Source of the DNA: Actinacidiphila guanduensis
GTDB lineage: Bacteria > Actinomycetota > Actinomycetes > Streptomycetales > Streptomycetaceae
Direction: 5' to 3'
NCBI RefSeq assembly: GCF_900103985.1
Contig: NZ_FNIE01000012.1
Coordinates: 62,001-126,000, forward strand
Length of the DNA stretch: 64,000 nucleotides
Below the pieces are notes generated by a model. That model was not told the DNA's origin. It made no database searches and saw nothing but the letters and a program-made list of their open reading frames with translations. Numbering within the stretch: position 1 is the stretch's first letter; the number at the start of each line of letters is the position of its first letter. Positions 32,962 to 41,494 of this stretch are shown in pieces. The translations under genes were made by a program, and so were the position numbers.

Positions 32962-35835
32962 TTGTCACAGCACCGGTCCACTCTGGTGGGAAGGGACGAC
33001 GACGTCGGCGCGGTGGCCGACACGCTGAGAGGCGTCGGGCCCGTGCGGACGCTGGCGATCACCGGAGCCGCGGGAGCAGGCAAGTCGGCCGTGCTGAAGG
33101 AGGCATGGCAGATCGCGGCCGGCGAAGGCGTCACGGTGCGGCGGCTGGCCTGGGAGTCCGCGGAAGGCGAACCCGGGGTACCCGCCCTCGTCGACGCCGT
33201 CTGCCGGGTGCTCGCCGGGATCCATGACGGCCGGCTCCCGGTGCGGATCACCGAGATCCGCCGGGCGGAGTTGCGAACCGACGGACGGGACGGCGATCTG
33301 ACCGTGCTGTCCACCATGGGCCGGATGCTGGCCGACGCGGCCCACTACGTCCCGTTCGCACTCGTCCTCGACGACTGCGAGCGGATGCCCGCGAAGACCG
33401 CCTCGGCACTGGGCCTGATGCTCCGCGCCTTCCGCCCCGCGGGCCTGCCGGTGGTCATGGCCTACGACACGCAGACGCCCGGCCACGCCGACCCGGGGCT
33501 GCTCGCTGCCGCCGACCGGGTGCTGGAACTGGCGCCGCTGACCGGGCACGACGTACGGGCACTTGTCGAGCAGCGGCTCGGCCGCCCCACCGAACCGGAG
33601 GTGGCGCAGGCGGTCACGCGGTCGCTCGGGCCGCTGGCGGGTAATCCCCAGGCAGTGCTGTGCGTCCTTGACGCGCTGGTGGAGGACGCCGGGCTGCTGG
33701 AACTGGACGGCCGCATCCTGCTGGTGGGTGGACAGGACTGCCTCCGCCCGACCGGGACCCTGGCGGAGGTGTGCCGAGTCGCCTGCCCCGGCCTTCCGTT
33801 GGATGAGGAAGTGCTGATGCGTACGGTTGTCTTCGCGCACCTGACCGGCGCCGCTGACTTCCGGTTGAGCGATGTGCAGGACATGGCGCGGTGGAAGCCG
33901 GGGCACGCCGCCGCGGTCGCGCGGACCGTGGACTGGCTGGTGACGCATCGCGTGCTGACCATCGACGGGTCCGGCGGCCTGGCGTTCGCCGTGCCGGCCT
34001 TCGCCGCGGCGCTGCGGGCGACGCCACCGCCTCTTCCCGACCTGCCGTCGGCGCATGCCCGGATCGTCGCGTCGGCGCTCGGTCGGATGGGCCCCGCGGC
34101 CGGTGCCGACCATCCGCGGCTGGCCGAACACGTGGTGGCCGCGGGGGAGTTGGTCGAGGACGCGGACGCCGCCCGCCTGCTGCTGACGGCCGCGGGTGCC
34201 TACGCCGGGACAGCGCCGGACCGCGCGGTACGGGCCTACCTGGCGGCGCTCCGACGGCTGCCGGGGGATGACCCCGGCCGTGTGGGCATCCTGCAGACGG
34301 CGGCTGTGCTGGCCTGGCGCAACGCGGATCCCGCCGGTCTGCTCGCCCTGGGTGAGCCGCTGTGCGCCACCGCCGCTGCCCGGCCGGACGCCGTTCCGGC
34401 CGACCTGGCCGACCCCGCGGCAACATGGGGCGTGGCCGCGCTGTACGAGCACCTCTGGGCGGACGGCAAGGGCGCGGAGCCCTGGAGAGTCGTACGGCAG
34501 CTGCCCGGTGGCGCCGAACTGGCCGCGCTGGGCAGCCGCTACGGGATCGGGCCGGTCATGCCCGGGCCGCACCGGGACGCGCCGGCACGGGTCCCCGCGC
34601 AACGCCGGGCCGCACAGCCGGCCGGCGGGCCGGACGTCATCGCTGCGCACAGCGCGGTCTGCCCTCCTGATGCCGCAATGCCGTCTTCCGCACACCTGCG
34701 GCTCCTGGCCGCGGTCGTCAGCGGCGGCGACGCGCTGCGGGCGGCTCGCGATGACCTGCTGCCGCAGGCGCTCGGCGACGCGGCCCTGGAATCCATGCGC
34801 ATCGCCGCGGGCTACGGTGACCTGGCGGGCGCGTTCGCCGCGGTCCTGAGCGAGGTGTGCCGGACGGGCTGGGGAACCGTCGCCGAGCGCTACCACGCCA
34901 TGGTGGACGCGTACCGGGCCGGGCGCTGGGAGGAGGCCCTCGCGTGCGCCCGCCGCATCGAAGCGTACGTCCGGGGCCCGGGGGCGGCCGGCCCCAGCGT
35001 GCTGGCCCGCGTGCTGGCAGCCGAGATCCACTGCGCCACGGGGGACCAGCAGCGCGCCCTGGCCTGGCTGGGCCAGGTTCCCGACACCGTGGTGCATCCG
35101 CTGGGCGGCTGGGTCCGGCTGGGGGTGCGTTATCGGTCGGGGGACCCGGACGAGGCGTTCGACGGCGGCTGGCGCGATGTGCGCCGGGCGCGCGAGAGCG
35201 GTCTGCTGGAGGGCCTGGAGCGGCTCCTGGGACGGCTCTTCCTGTACGGCGGCTATGAGGACCGGCCGGAGATCACCCACCGGGCCGTGTCGGAACTGGA
35301 GGCGCTGTACGAGGAGTCGGGCTCACCGAGAGCCGGTGAGGTGCTGCTGCTCGCCAGGTCGGTGCTGCGCCGCGCCCCGGACCGCGTCCGGCAGGTGCTC
35401 GACCTGGCCTGGGAGCGGGGCGACTTGCCGCTGAGGCTGCTCTGCCTCGACATGGGGGCCCTGGCCGACAGCGAACCGGAGCTGTGGCTGGCCGCCGCGA
35501 TCGAGGAGGCCCACGCGCTGGGCGCCCGGCACATCGAGCGGTCCCCGCTCGGGCACCGGGCGAGGGCGTACGGTCTGACCCTCTCGTCGCCCAGGAGGCG
35601 CGCCGCCGACGAAGGGGCGGGCGAACTGGACCTGCGCCTGGTCGAGATGGTCGGCGGCGGCGCGACCAACCGGCAGATCGCCGTCCGGCTGGCGTGCAGC
35701 GAGAAGACGGTGGAACAGCACCTGACCCGGCTGTTCCGGCAGACCGGCTGCCGCTCGCGGTCGGAACTCGCGGCGGCCTGGCTGGACGGACGCCTCGCCG
35801 GGCTCGGGCTGCCGGCGGACCCGCGACGTCGGTGA
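32962..35835 (+). CDS. Large ATP-binding LuxR-family regulator (LAL type), TTG start
   Basis: A 957-residue regulator. The N-terminus (LVGRDDDVGAVADTLRG) leads to a Walker A GAAGAGKS (residues 35-42) and Walker B-like ALVLDDCERM, typical of STAND ATPases. A long helical, TPR-like middle follows, and the C-terminus has a LuxR helix-turn-helix: LRLVEMVGGGATNRQIAVRL, ACSEKTVEQHLTRLFRQTG. TTG 32962 is chosen since AAGGAG lies seven bases upstream and the VGRD motif starts only eight codons later; no ATG or GTG in this frame has a ribosome-binding site. Such proteins often activate pathway-specific gene clusters. Here its neighbours are a second LAL, a LuxR pseudo-receiver and an ESX secretion locus, all in the same orientation. 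Confidence 0.88.
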   Translation: MSQHRSTLVGRDDDVGAVADTLRGVGPVRTLAITGAAGAGKSAVLKEAWQIAAGEGVTVRRLAWESAEGEPGVPALVDAVCRVLAGIHDGRLPVRITEIRRAELRTDGRDGDLTVLSTMGRMLADAAHYVPFALVLDDCERMPAKTASALGLMLRAFRPAGLPVVMAYDTQTPGHADPGLLAAADRVLELAPLTGHDVRALVEQRLGRPTEPEVAQAVTRSLGPLAGNPQAVLCVLDALVEDAGLLELDGRILLVGGQDCLRPTGTLAEVCRVACPGLPLDEEVLMRTVVFAHLTGAADFRLSDVQDMARWKPGHAAAVARTVDWLVTHRVLTIDGSGGLAFAVPAFAAALRATPPPLPDLPSAHARIVASALGRMGPAAGADHPRLAEHVVAAGELVEDADAARLLLTAAGAYAGTAPDRAVRAYLAALRRLPGDDPGRVGILQTAAVLAWRNADPAGLLALGEPLCATAAARPDAVPADLADPAATWGVAALYEHLWADGKGAEPWRVVRQLPGGAELAALGSRYGIGPVMPGPHRDAPARVPAQRRAAQPAGGPDVIAAHSAVCPPDAAMPSSAHLRLLAAVVSGGDALRAARDDLLPQALGDAALESMRIAAGYGDLAGAFAAVLSEVCRTGWGTVAERYHAMVDAYRAGRWEEALACARRIEAYVRGPGAAGPSVLARVLAAEIHCATGDQQRALAWLGQVPDTVVHPLGGWVRLGVRYRSGDPDEAFDGGWRDVRRARESGLLEGLERLLGRLFLYGGYEDRPEITHRAVSELEALYEESGSPRAGEVLLLARSVLRRAPDRVRQVLDLAWERGDLPLRLLCLDMGALADSEPELWLAAAIEEAHALGARHIERSPLGHRARAYGLTLSSPRRRAADEGAGELDLRLVEMVGGGATNRQIAVRLACSEKTVEQHLTRLFRQTGCRSRSELAAAWLDGRLAGLGLPADPRRR

Positions 35836-35858
35836 CGGACCGCGGGTCGTGGCCCCCG

Positions 35859-37019
35859 TCAGCCGGTGGTGAGGGCCCAGTCGTCCGAGGTGGACGCGCA
35901 GGTCTCGACGATCAGACTCACTCCGTGCGGGGTTCCCGCGCCGCCGGCCACCCCCAGGCACATGCTGTCGGAGGCGTAGTTGCGGATGCGGTAGTGGTCG
36001 CCCTGGCCGGAGGCCAGGTACCAGAGCTGGTTGTCGTCCGTGGTGGCGTCGCAGGTGTACTCCGTCACCCTCGTGCCGGCCGGCTCGACGCCGTACCAGG
36101 GGATGTCCATGCACAGACGGTCGGTGTCGTTGCTGATGGTGAACAGGCGCGCGCCGCCCGGGCCCTTGGGGGTGCCGACGACCTTGAGGGCCCACTCCTG
36201 GTTGTCGGCGGCGCCGGCCCGGCAGTCGTACTGGTCGATCACCCCGCCGACGGAGCCTTTGCCGTACTGCGGCAGATCCGCGCACATGCCGGTCGCGAGG
36301 TTCTTCAGCAGGACATGGTCGGCGCCGCCGAAGGTCTCGCCGACGGTGGGCTTGTGGGGTGCGCTCGCCCTGACCGGCGGCGGGGCCGCCTTGGTGGTGC
36401 GGGGCGAGGTGTGGCCGGTGACATGTCCGGCCGGCCTCGACGGCGCGTGCGACGGCTTGTGGGAGGGCGTAGGGGTGGATGAGGGGGTGTGGGAGGGCGA
36501 CGGCGGGAGCGTGGCGGCCACGGTGCCGGGCGCGGCGGCCGCCGGCCGGTCGTTGTCGGCGAGCGTGGTGTGCGTGCTGCCGCGCGGCTTGTCGCCGTGC
36601 GCGCCGGCGGTGACCACCACGAAGGGCACGGACAGCAGTGTAGCGCCGCAGATGGCGGCCCACACGACCGTACGCGTGGGACGCCCCGGCGGCTTCGCGG
36701 TGCCGCCGGACCCGGACGGTCCACCGGCCGCGGTGGGCAGGACGTGGTCGTCCCGGTCCCAGATGGCGGGCGAACCGGGATCCGGCCGCAGGCTCACCTC
36801 CGTGCGGGGGCGCCGCAGCAGCGAACGGACCGCTGTGCCGACACCGCCACCGGCACCGGCGCCAGGCCGGGGCCCCGCCTCACCGCCTCCCGCGGAAGGC
36901 GTACCGGCCGGGGTTCCCGGGTGTTCGGCGCCGCCGGCGGGATCTCGCTGCTCGGAGGATGACGAGGATGACGAGGATGACGAGGATGAAGAGGAGGACG
37001 AGGAAGACGAGGAAGACAC
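35859..37019 (-). CDS. Poly-Ser, single-pass membrane protein with C-terminal ricin-type lectin domain
   Basis: A 386-residue protein with an unusual layout. GTG 37019 follows AAGGAGG by six bases, then come about 21 consecutive Ser codons built from a 9-base repeat. A Gly/Pro/Arg-rich cytoplasmic part follows, then one membrane helix (TVVWAAICGATLLSVPFVVV), a Ser/Thr/Pro/His-rich extracellular stalk with PSHTPSSTPTPSHKP, and a beta-trefoil carbohydrate-binding domain: LLKNLATGMCADLPQYGKG, the QxW repeats DNQEW and DNQLW, and a last repeat ending SDDWALTTG. It is probably a surface lectin. It is convergent with the first large LuxR gene and divergent from the second. Confidence 0.72.
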   Translation of the reverse strand: MSSSSSSSSSSSSSSSSSSSSSEQRDPAGGAEHPGTPAGTPSAGGGEAGPRPGAGAGGGVGTAVRSLLRRPRTEVSLRPDPGSPAIWDRDDHVLPTAAGGPSGSGGTAKPPGRPTRTVVWAAICGATLLSVPFVVVTAGAHGDKPRGSTHTTLADNDRPAAAAPGTVAATLPPSPSHTPSSTPTPSHKPSHAPSRPAGHVTGHTSPRTTKAAPPPVRASAPHKPTVGETFGGADHVLLKNLATGMCADLPQYGKGSVGGVIDQYDCRAGAADNQEWALKVVGTPKGPGGARLFTISNDTDRLCMDIPWYGVEPAGTRVTEYTCDATTDDNQLWYLASGQGDHYRIRNYASDSMCLGVAGGAGTPHGVSLIVETCASTSDDWALTTG

Positions 37020-37393
37020 GGCGCGCCTCCTTGGAAGGGGTTGGGAGCAACCAACCGGGCACAGGCCGGGACCGGGCTCGCCCGGTGACGGATGTTAGCC
37101 CGCCGGGACGGTGCGCCCGACCTGCTGAGGGGTCCGCGTGCCGCCTTCTTCCCTGTCGTACAGAACCGATCCGCACAGACAGGCAGCGCGTCGCCCGGTG
37201 GCTTCCCACCTGCGGCTGCAGGTGAAAATAATCCGGACCGGGTCCGGTCACGGCCGGCCGCGACCCGCGACCGCGACCCGGCGGTCCGGTCCGCCGGGTC
37301 GCGCCGTTGCGACGCCGCCTCCGGGAACGGCGTCGTGTCCGCCGCCTCGCCGCGCGGAGGCCGTGCCCGGACCCGAACCATCAGGAGACCGGC
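37020..37393. other. 374-base divergent intergenic region with hairpins
   Basis: No gene supported apart from the short ORF that follows. CCGGAC-CGG-GTCCGG at 37233-37247 is a small palindrome. GCGACCCGGCGG (37273-37284) pairs perfectly over 12 bp with 37291-37302 around a 6-base loop. These lie in the probable leader of the second large LuxR gene. Confidence 0.55.
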
Positions 37394-37513
37394 ATGCCTT
37401 CCCATGGGCCGACCCCACCGGCGAGCCGTCGTGACGCGGTGTCCACCCGGCCCGGCCGCTTCGCGCCGATGGCGTACGCGGCCGTCGGCCGCCACCAGGA
37501 GGAGGCGAGGTGA
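37394..37513 (+). CDS. Short 39-residue ORF translationally coupled to the second large LuxR gene
   Basis: ATG 37394 has a good ribosome-binding site (AGGAGA, six bases upstream) and opens a 39-codon frame starting MPSHGPTPPASRRDA and ending GRHQEEAR. The stop TGA (37511-37513) overlaps the GTG start of the regulator (37510). The downstream ribosome-binding site AGGAGGAGG is inside the ORF. The product is basic and has no recognised domain. Coupling could let translation of the leader gate expression of the regulator. Confidence 0.5.
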   Translation: MPSHGPTPPASRRDAVSTRPGRFAPMAYAAVGRHQEEAR

Positions 37514-40425
37514 GCGACATCGCCGTCATGGAGCCCCCGGCGGGCGCGGCGCCGGTGAGTGCCGACACCCTCACCGGCCGGGACCGGGAATCGCAGGACA
37601 TCGACCGGAGCCTGAACGACCCCGAGGGGCCGCGACTCGTCTTCGTCCTCGGCGAACGTGGCTCCGGGCGGAGCGCCTTCCTGCGGGCCACCGCCCGGCG
37701 GCAGCGCGCGGCGGGCCACGTGGTCCTCTCGGTGGACTGCGAGCCCGGCGACGGCCGGCGGCCCTACCTGCTGGCGTTGCGATTGGCGATGGCGCTGGAG
37801 CAGCGCCGGGTCGCCCCGGGCGGACAACGGCGGGGGGGCGACCCGCTCGCGGGGATGCTGGCCGCTGTCGAACACGGCGACCGGGCGGCGGCCGCCGACG
37901 CGCTCACCGGTGCGCTGGAACATGCCGGGCCGACGGTCGTCCTCGTCGACGACGTGCAGTACGCGGACCCCTCCTCCGTCGAACTGCTCGGCGTGCTCGA
38001 CATGGCGCGGGCGGCGCCGGGCGTACGTCTGGTGCTGTCGCTGCTTCGGCCCGGCGGGGCGGTGAGCCGCAGGGCGGTGCCGGGTGGCGCCGACGCGGCC
38101 GGGCTGCCGGCGCGTCATCCCGCCGCGCACGTCATCGAACTGGGGCGGCTGGCAGCGGCGGACGTGGCCGTCATACTGGCCGGGCGCTTGCCGACGGCTC
38201 CTGACGACGCGCTGACCGGGCTGGTGCACCGGATGAGCAGGGGCGTGCCCGCCGCCGTCGACGCCCTGCTGGCCGAGTGGGCCCGGCAGGGCGACATGCG
38301 AAGGGCGGGGGAGAAGGCGCTCCTCGACATCGCCGCCCTGCTGCCTGCCCGTCCGGAGGACAATCGCTTCACCGAGGCGCTGTGCGTGCTGGGTGAGTCG
38401 GCGGCCACGGTCGCCTCGGCCCTGAGTGTCCTGTGGCCGCTGGGCCGGGCCGCACTCCGGCTGACGGCCGGGGTGACCGGGCTGTCGCCGGCCGAAGTCC
38501 GGGCCGGGCTCGATGAGTTGGTCGGGGCGGGGATCGTCGAGGAGCTGCCGGAGCGGGAAGGCGATGCCGCCCGCGGGTGGACGTTCACGGTCCCGTTCAC
38601 GGAACACGTCCTGCGGGAGCGGCTGGGGCCGATGGAACGGGGCCGCTTGGCCGCGGCGGCGGTGGAGGAGCTGTGGGCGGCCGGCGGCGAGCCCGGCGAC
38701 GGGACGGCCGGCCCGGCGTGGGCCGCCCGCGTCGTGGCGGAGGCGGACGCGGCCACCTATCTGCCGGACCGGATCGTCGAGGCGGGCCGGATGATCGACG
38801 CCGGGCGGGCGGTGGCGGAACTCGTCGCCGCCGTGGGGCGGACGAGCCGGGGCGCCGGACGCAGCCGCGCGCTGCGCTGGCTGGAGGCAGCCGGGCAGAT
38901 GGCCGGCGAGACCGCCACTCGCGACCGACTGCTGCTCAGCCGGGCCCTGCACGCTGCCTTTGTGGCCGACCACCGTTCCGTCCGGGGGGCCGTCGAGGAG
39001 CTGCTGCAGGCGGCCGCCGGGCGCGGCGGCCCTGACGAGGAGACCGTCCAGATCTGCCTCAGCGCGCTGGTGGGGGCGACCTCCGCCGCGGGCGATCTCC
39101 AAGAGCTGTCCCGGATGACCGAGGCGCGCTGGTGGTGGCCGCTGCGGCTGCCTCCCGCGGCTGTCCGGCTGGGCCGTGCCCTGGCCCTGTGCTCGCTCGG
39201 CAGGTGGCGGGCGGCAGAGAGAGTCCACGCACGATCCCAAGGACAGTGGGGAGCGGGGGCGGCCGGCGTGCTGCCCGAGGTCTGCCGGGGCATGGCCGAA
39301 CTGGTGCTGGGGCGTCCGGAACGGTTCCGGCGATTCCTCGCCGCACCGGAGATCGGCCTGATGTCCGAGCCCGGCCGGTACACGGTGACCCTGGCCCAGG
39401 TGCAGCAGCTCCTCAACTCGGGGGATCTGCGGGGAGCGGAGGACCTGCTGGCCGCACGGGGGCTGACCGTCGAGGACATGCCCGTCCACGCCCGGTTCCA
39501 GTGGCGCCGGCTGGAGGGCCGGTGGGACGAGGCGATGGCGCACCTGCGCTGGCTGCGGGCGAACGGCTACCCGGTCGCGTCCAGCCTGCACCTCCACCTC
39601 TATCCCGAGCGTGCCACGGTGATACTCCTGGCCCGCGGCCGGATCGGTGCCGCCCGGCGGCTGATCGCCGACATCCGCGACGGGCTGGGCGGGACCGCCG
39701 AGCCCCGCCACCTGCTGGACCGGGCGGAAGCCGACATGGCGCGCATGCTCGGCGATGTGGCGGAAGCCGTGCGGGTGCTGCGGCGCGGCCTGGAGACCGC
39801 CTGGGCACACGGCGAGGTCTTCGCGGTCGACGAACTCCTCGCCGAGCTGGCCGTGTTGCTCGCCGATGGGGGGGACCTGAGGGGCGCGGCGGCGTGCCTG
39901 CGGCGGCTGGAGGAGATCGCGGCGCGGACGGAGAGCGGGCGGAGCCGGCTGCTGTGGCTGGTGACGTCGGCCCGGCTGCACGCGGTGAGCGATGCGGACG
40001 CCGCAGGCAAATACCTGACGGACGCCGTCGCGCTCGCCCGCGACCGGGGGCAGCCGTTCGAGACCGCGACGACGCTGCTGGCCGCCGCTCGGCTCGGCGA
40101 GAGCCCGGCGGCGCTGCTGACCGAGGCGTATGAACTCTTCGGCCAGGTGGGCGCTCCGCTGTGGCGCTTCCGGACGCGGGCCGACATGCGGCGGGCCAGG
40201 GTGCCGGTGCCCGACCAGGACCGGGCCACGTCGGAGGGCGACCGGTTGCTGGCCACTTTGGTCTCCGAAGGATTGACGAACCGTCGGATAGCCGCTGTGC
40301 TCGGGCTCAGTCCGGACGCGGTCGCCAATCGGCTGACCCGGTTGTTCGCCCGCACCGGGGCGCGCTCGCGTACGGAGCTCGTTGCCGCCGTGCTCCGCAG
40401 GGGCGCGGCGACTGCCGACTGGTGA
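37510..40425 (+). CDS. Second large LuxR-family (LAL-like) regulator with altered P-loop
   Basis: A 971-residue regulator with the same plan as the preceding one: LTGRDRESQDID near the start, a P-loop region VLGERGSGRSAFL, Walker B-like VVLVDDVQYADPSS, a long helical TPR-like middle, and a C-terminal LuxR helix-turn-helix (LLATLVSEGLTNRRIAAVLG, LSPDAVANRLTRLFARTG). In the P-loop Arg54 replaces the invariant Lys, so nucleotide hydrolysis may be lost or altered. GTG 37510 follows AGGAGGAGG and overlaps the stop of a 39-codon ORF. Domain order and close distance suggest that the two LAL genes arose by an old duplication; their sequences have diverged strongly. Confidence 0.85.
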   Translation: MSDIAVMEPPAGAAPVSADTLTGRDRESQDIDRSLNDPEGPRLVFVLGERGSGRSAFLRATARRQRAAGHVVLSVDCEPGDGRRPYLLALRLAMALEQRRVAPGGQRRGGDPLAGMLAAVEHGDRAAAADALTGALEHAGPTVVLVDDVQYADPSSVELLGVLDMARAAPGVRLVLSLLRPGGAVSRRAVPGGADAAGLPARHPAAHVIELGRLAAADVAVILAGRLPTAPDDALTGLVHRMSRGVPAAVDALLAEWARQGDMRRAGEKALLDIAALLPARPEDNRFTEALCVLGESAATVASALSVLWPLGRAALRLTAGVTGLSPAEVRAGLDELVGAGIVEELPEREGDAARGWTFTVPFTEHVLRERLGPMERGRLAAAAVEELWAAGGEPGDGTAGPAWAARVVAEADAATYLPDRIVEAGRMIDAGRAVAELVAAVGRTSRGAGRSRALRWLEAAGQMAGETATRDRLLLSRALHAAFVADHRSVRGAVEELLQAAAGRGGPDEETVQICLSALVGATSAAGDLQELSRMTEARWWWPLRLPPAAVRLGRALALCSLGRWRAAERVHARSQGQWGAGAAGVLPEVCRGMAELVLGRPERFRRFLAAPEIGLMSEPGRYTVTLAQVQQLLNSGDLRGAEDLLAARGLTVEDMPVHARFQWRRLEGRWDEAMAHLRWLRANGYPVASSLHLHLYPERATVILLARGRIGAARRLIADIRDGLGGTAEPRHLLDRAEADMARMLGDVAEAVRVLRRGLETAWAHGEVFAVDELLAELAVLLADGGDLRGAAACLRRLEEIAARTESGRSRLLWLVTSARLHAVSDADAAGKYLTDAVALARDRGQPFETATTLLAAARLGESPAALLTEAYELFGQVGAPLWRFRTRADMRRARVPVPDQDRATSEGDRLLATLVSEGLTNRRIAAVLGLSPDAVANRLTRLFARTGARSRTELVAAVLRRGAATADW

Positions 40426-40580
40426 CGTGGGGCGAGGTGGGGCGAGGCCGTCGCACGGCCGGCGGGTGCCACATTTCCCTGCGGCTAGCAGACAGGGGCC
40501 CGACAAGTCGGTCATGTACCGATGTGCGCGTGACAGCATCCTCTCCGGAGCGGTTCAAACCTCGAACCAGGAGGGTGTAC

Positions 40581-41231
40581 ATGCAGCAGCAAGTGCTCGC
40601 TGACACCGTGCGGGTGGCGGTCCACTCGTCCGACGGCCTGACGCGTGCCGGGCTGGTCAGCTACCTGGGTCATGACCGTCGGCTGTCGCTCACGGAAGTC
40701 GCGGGCGAGGCGGATGTCATGGTGGTGGCGGCGGAAGTGGCCAACGCGTCCACGCTGGGCCTGCTGCGCAGACTCGCCGAGGACGCCGGGGCCGGGCGGG
40801 ACGCCATGAACTTCGTGGTGGTACTGGGTCGGCGCTGGGAGGCCGATGTCGCGGCGGCCGTCGACCGCGGGGTGCGCGCGGTGCTCGTCCGGGGTTCCTT
40901 CACCGCCGCCGAGTTCGCCCGGACACTGATCGCCGTCGCCCAGGGCGGCGGGAGCCTGCCCCCTCCACTCCAGGGCGCGCTGATGGAGCAGATCCGGGTG
41001 ATCCAGCGCGAGGTGCTGGCCCCTCGCGGGCTGAGCGCCTCCGGAGTGAACGCCCGCGAAGTGGACGTCCTGCGGCTGCTCGCCGAGGGCTGGGAGCTGT
41101 CGGATATAGCGGATAAACTCCGCTTCTCCGAGCGCACCATCAAGTACGTGCTCTACGGCCTGATGAAGCGGCTGGATCTGCGCAACCGCGCGCACGCCGT
41201 GTCGTACGCCATCCGCACCGGCCTCATCTGA
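40581..41231 (+). CDS. LuxR-type regulator with pseudo-receiver domain
   Basis: A 216-residue protein shaped like a NarL-type response regulator. The receiver half lacks the phosphorylation residues: where VxDD is expected it has VHSSDGLTRAGL, and the phospho-acceptor position in GEADVMVVAAEV is Ala; the conserved Lys is Arg in AVLVRGSF. The output half is a LuxR helix-turn-helix: LSASGVNAREVDVLRLLAEG, ELSDIADKLRFSERTIKYVL. No histidine kinase gene is adjacent. ATG 40581 follows CAGGAGG by six bases. It lies 155 bases after the second LAL gene and 263 bases before eccC, in the same orientation. A ligand or partner protein, not phosphorylation, should control it. Confidence 0.85.
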   Translation: MQQQVLADTVRVAVHSSDGLTRAGLVSYLGHDRRLSLTEVAGEADVMVVAAEVANASTLGLLRRLAEDAGAGRDAMNFVVVLGRRWEADVAAAVDRGVRAVLVRGSFTAAEFARTLIAVAQGGGSLPPPLQGALMEQIRVIQREVLAPRGLSASGVNAREVDVLRLLAEGWELSDIADKLRFSERTIKYVLYGLMKRLDLRNRAHAVSYAIRTGLI

Positions 41232-41494
41232 CCGCCCTGCATTCGGCGCGGGACGACGCCGAACCACGTCCACTCCCTGCCGTGCACCCGGGTTCCGGGC
41301 CCGACGTGTGCGATGCCGGCCGGGACCGCCGTCGCTGGATGGCTGGGCAGAGCGCACTGTCCGCATGGACAACGCGCCTCCTCGGGCGAGCTGGTGCGGG
41401 GCCGCCGCTCCATAGCCTGGGCGCGAGCCGGAAGCGCGGCCCTGCCGAAGGGGCGCAGCTCCGCGGAGGTGCCCACGTACGTGAAGGACAGTCC

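Noticed and set aside
36955..37019. Plus-strand reading of the 9-base repeat as an Asp/Glu-rich protein
   Set aside because: No start codon with a ribosome-binding site, and the minus-strand gene has AAGGAGG and a complete lectin domain.
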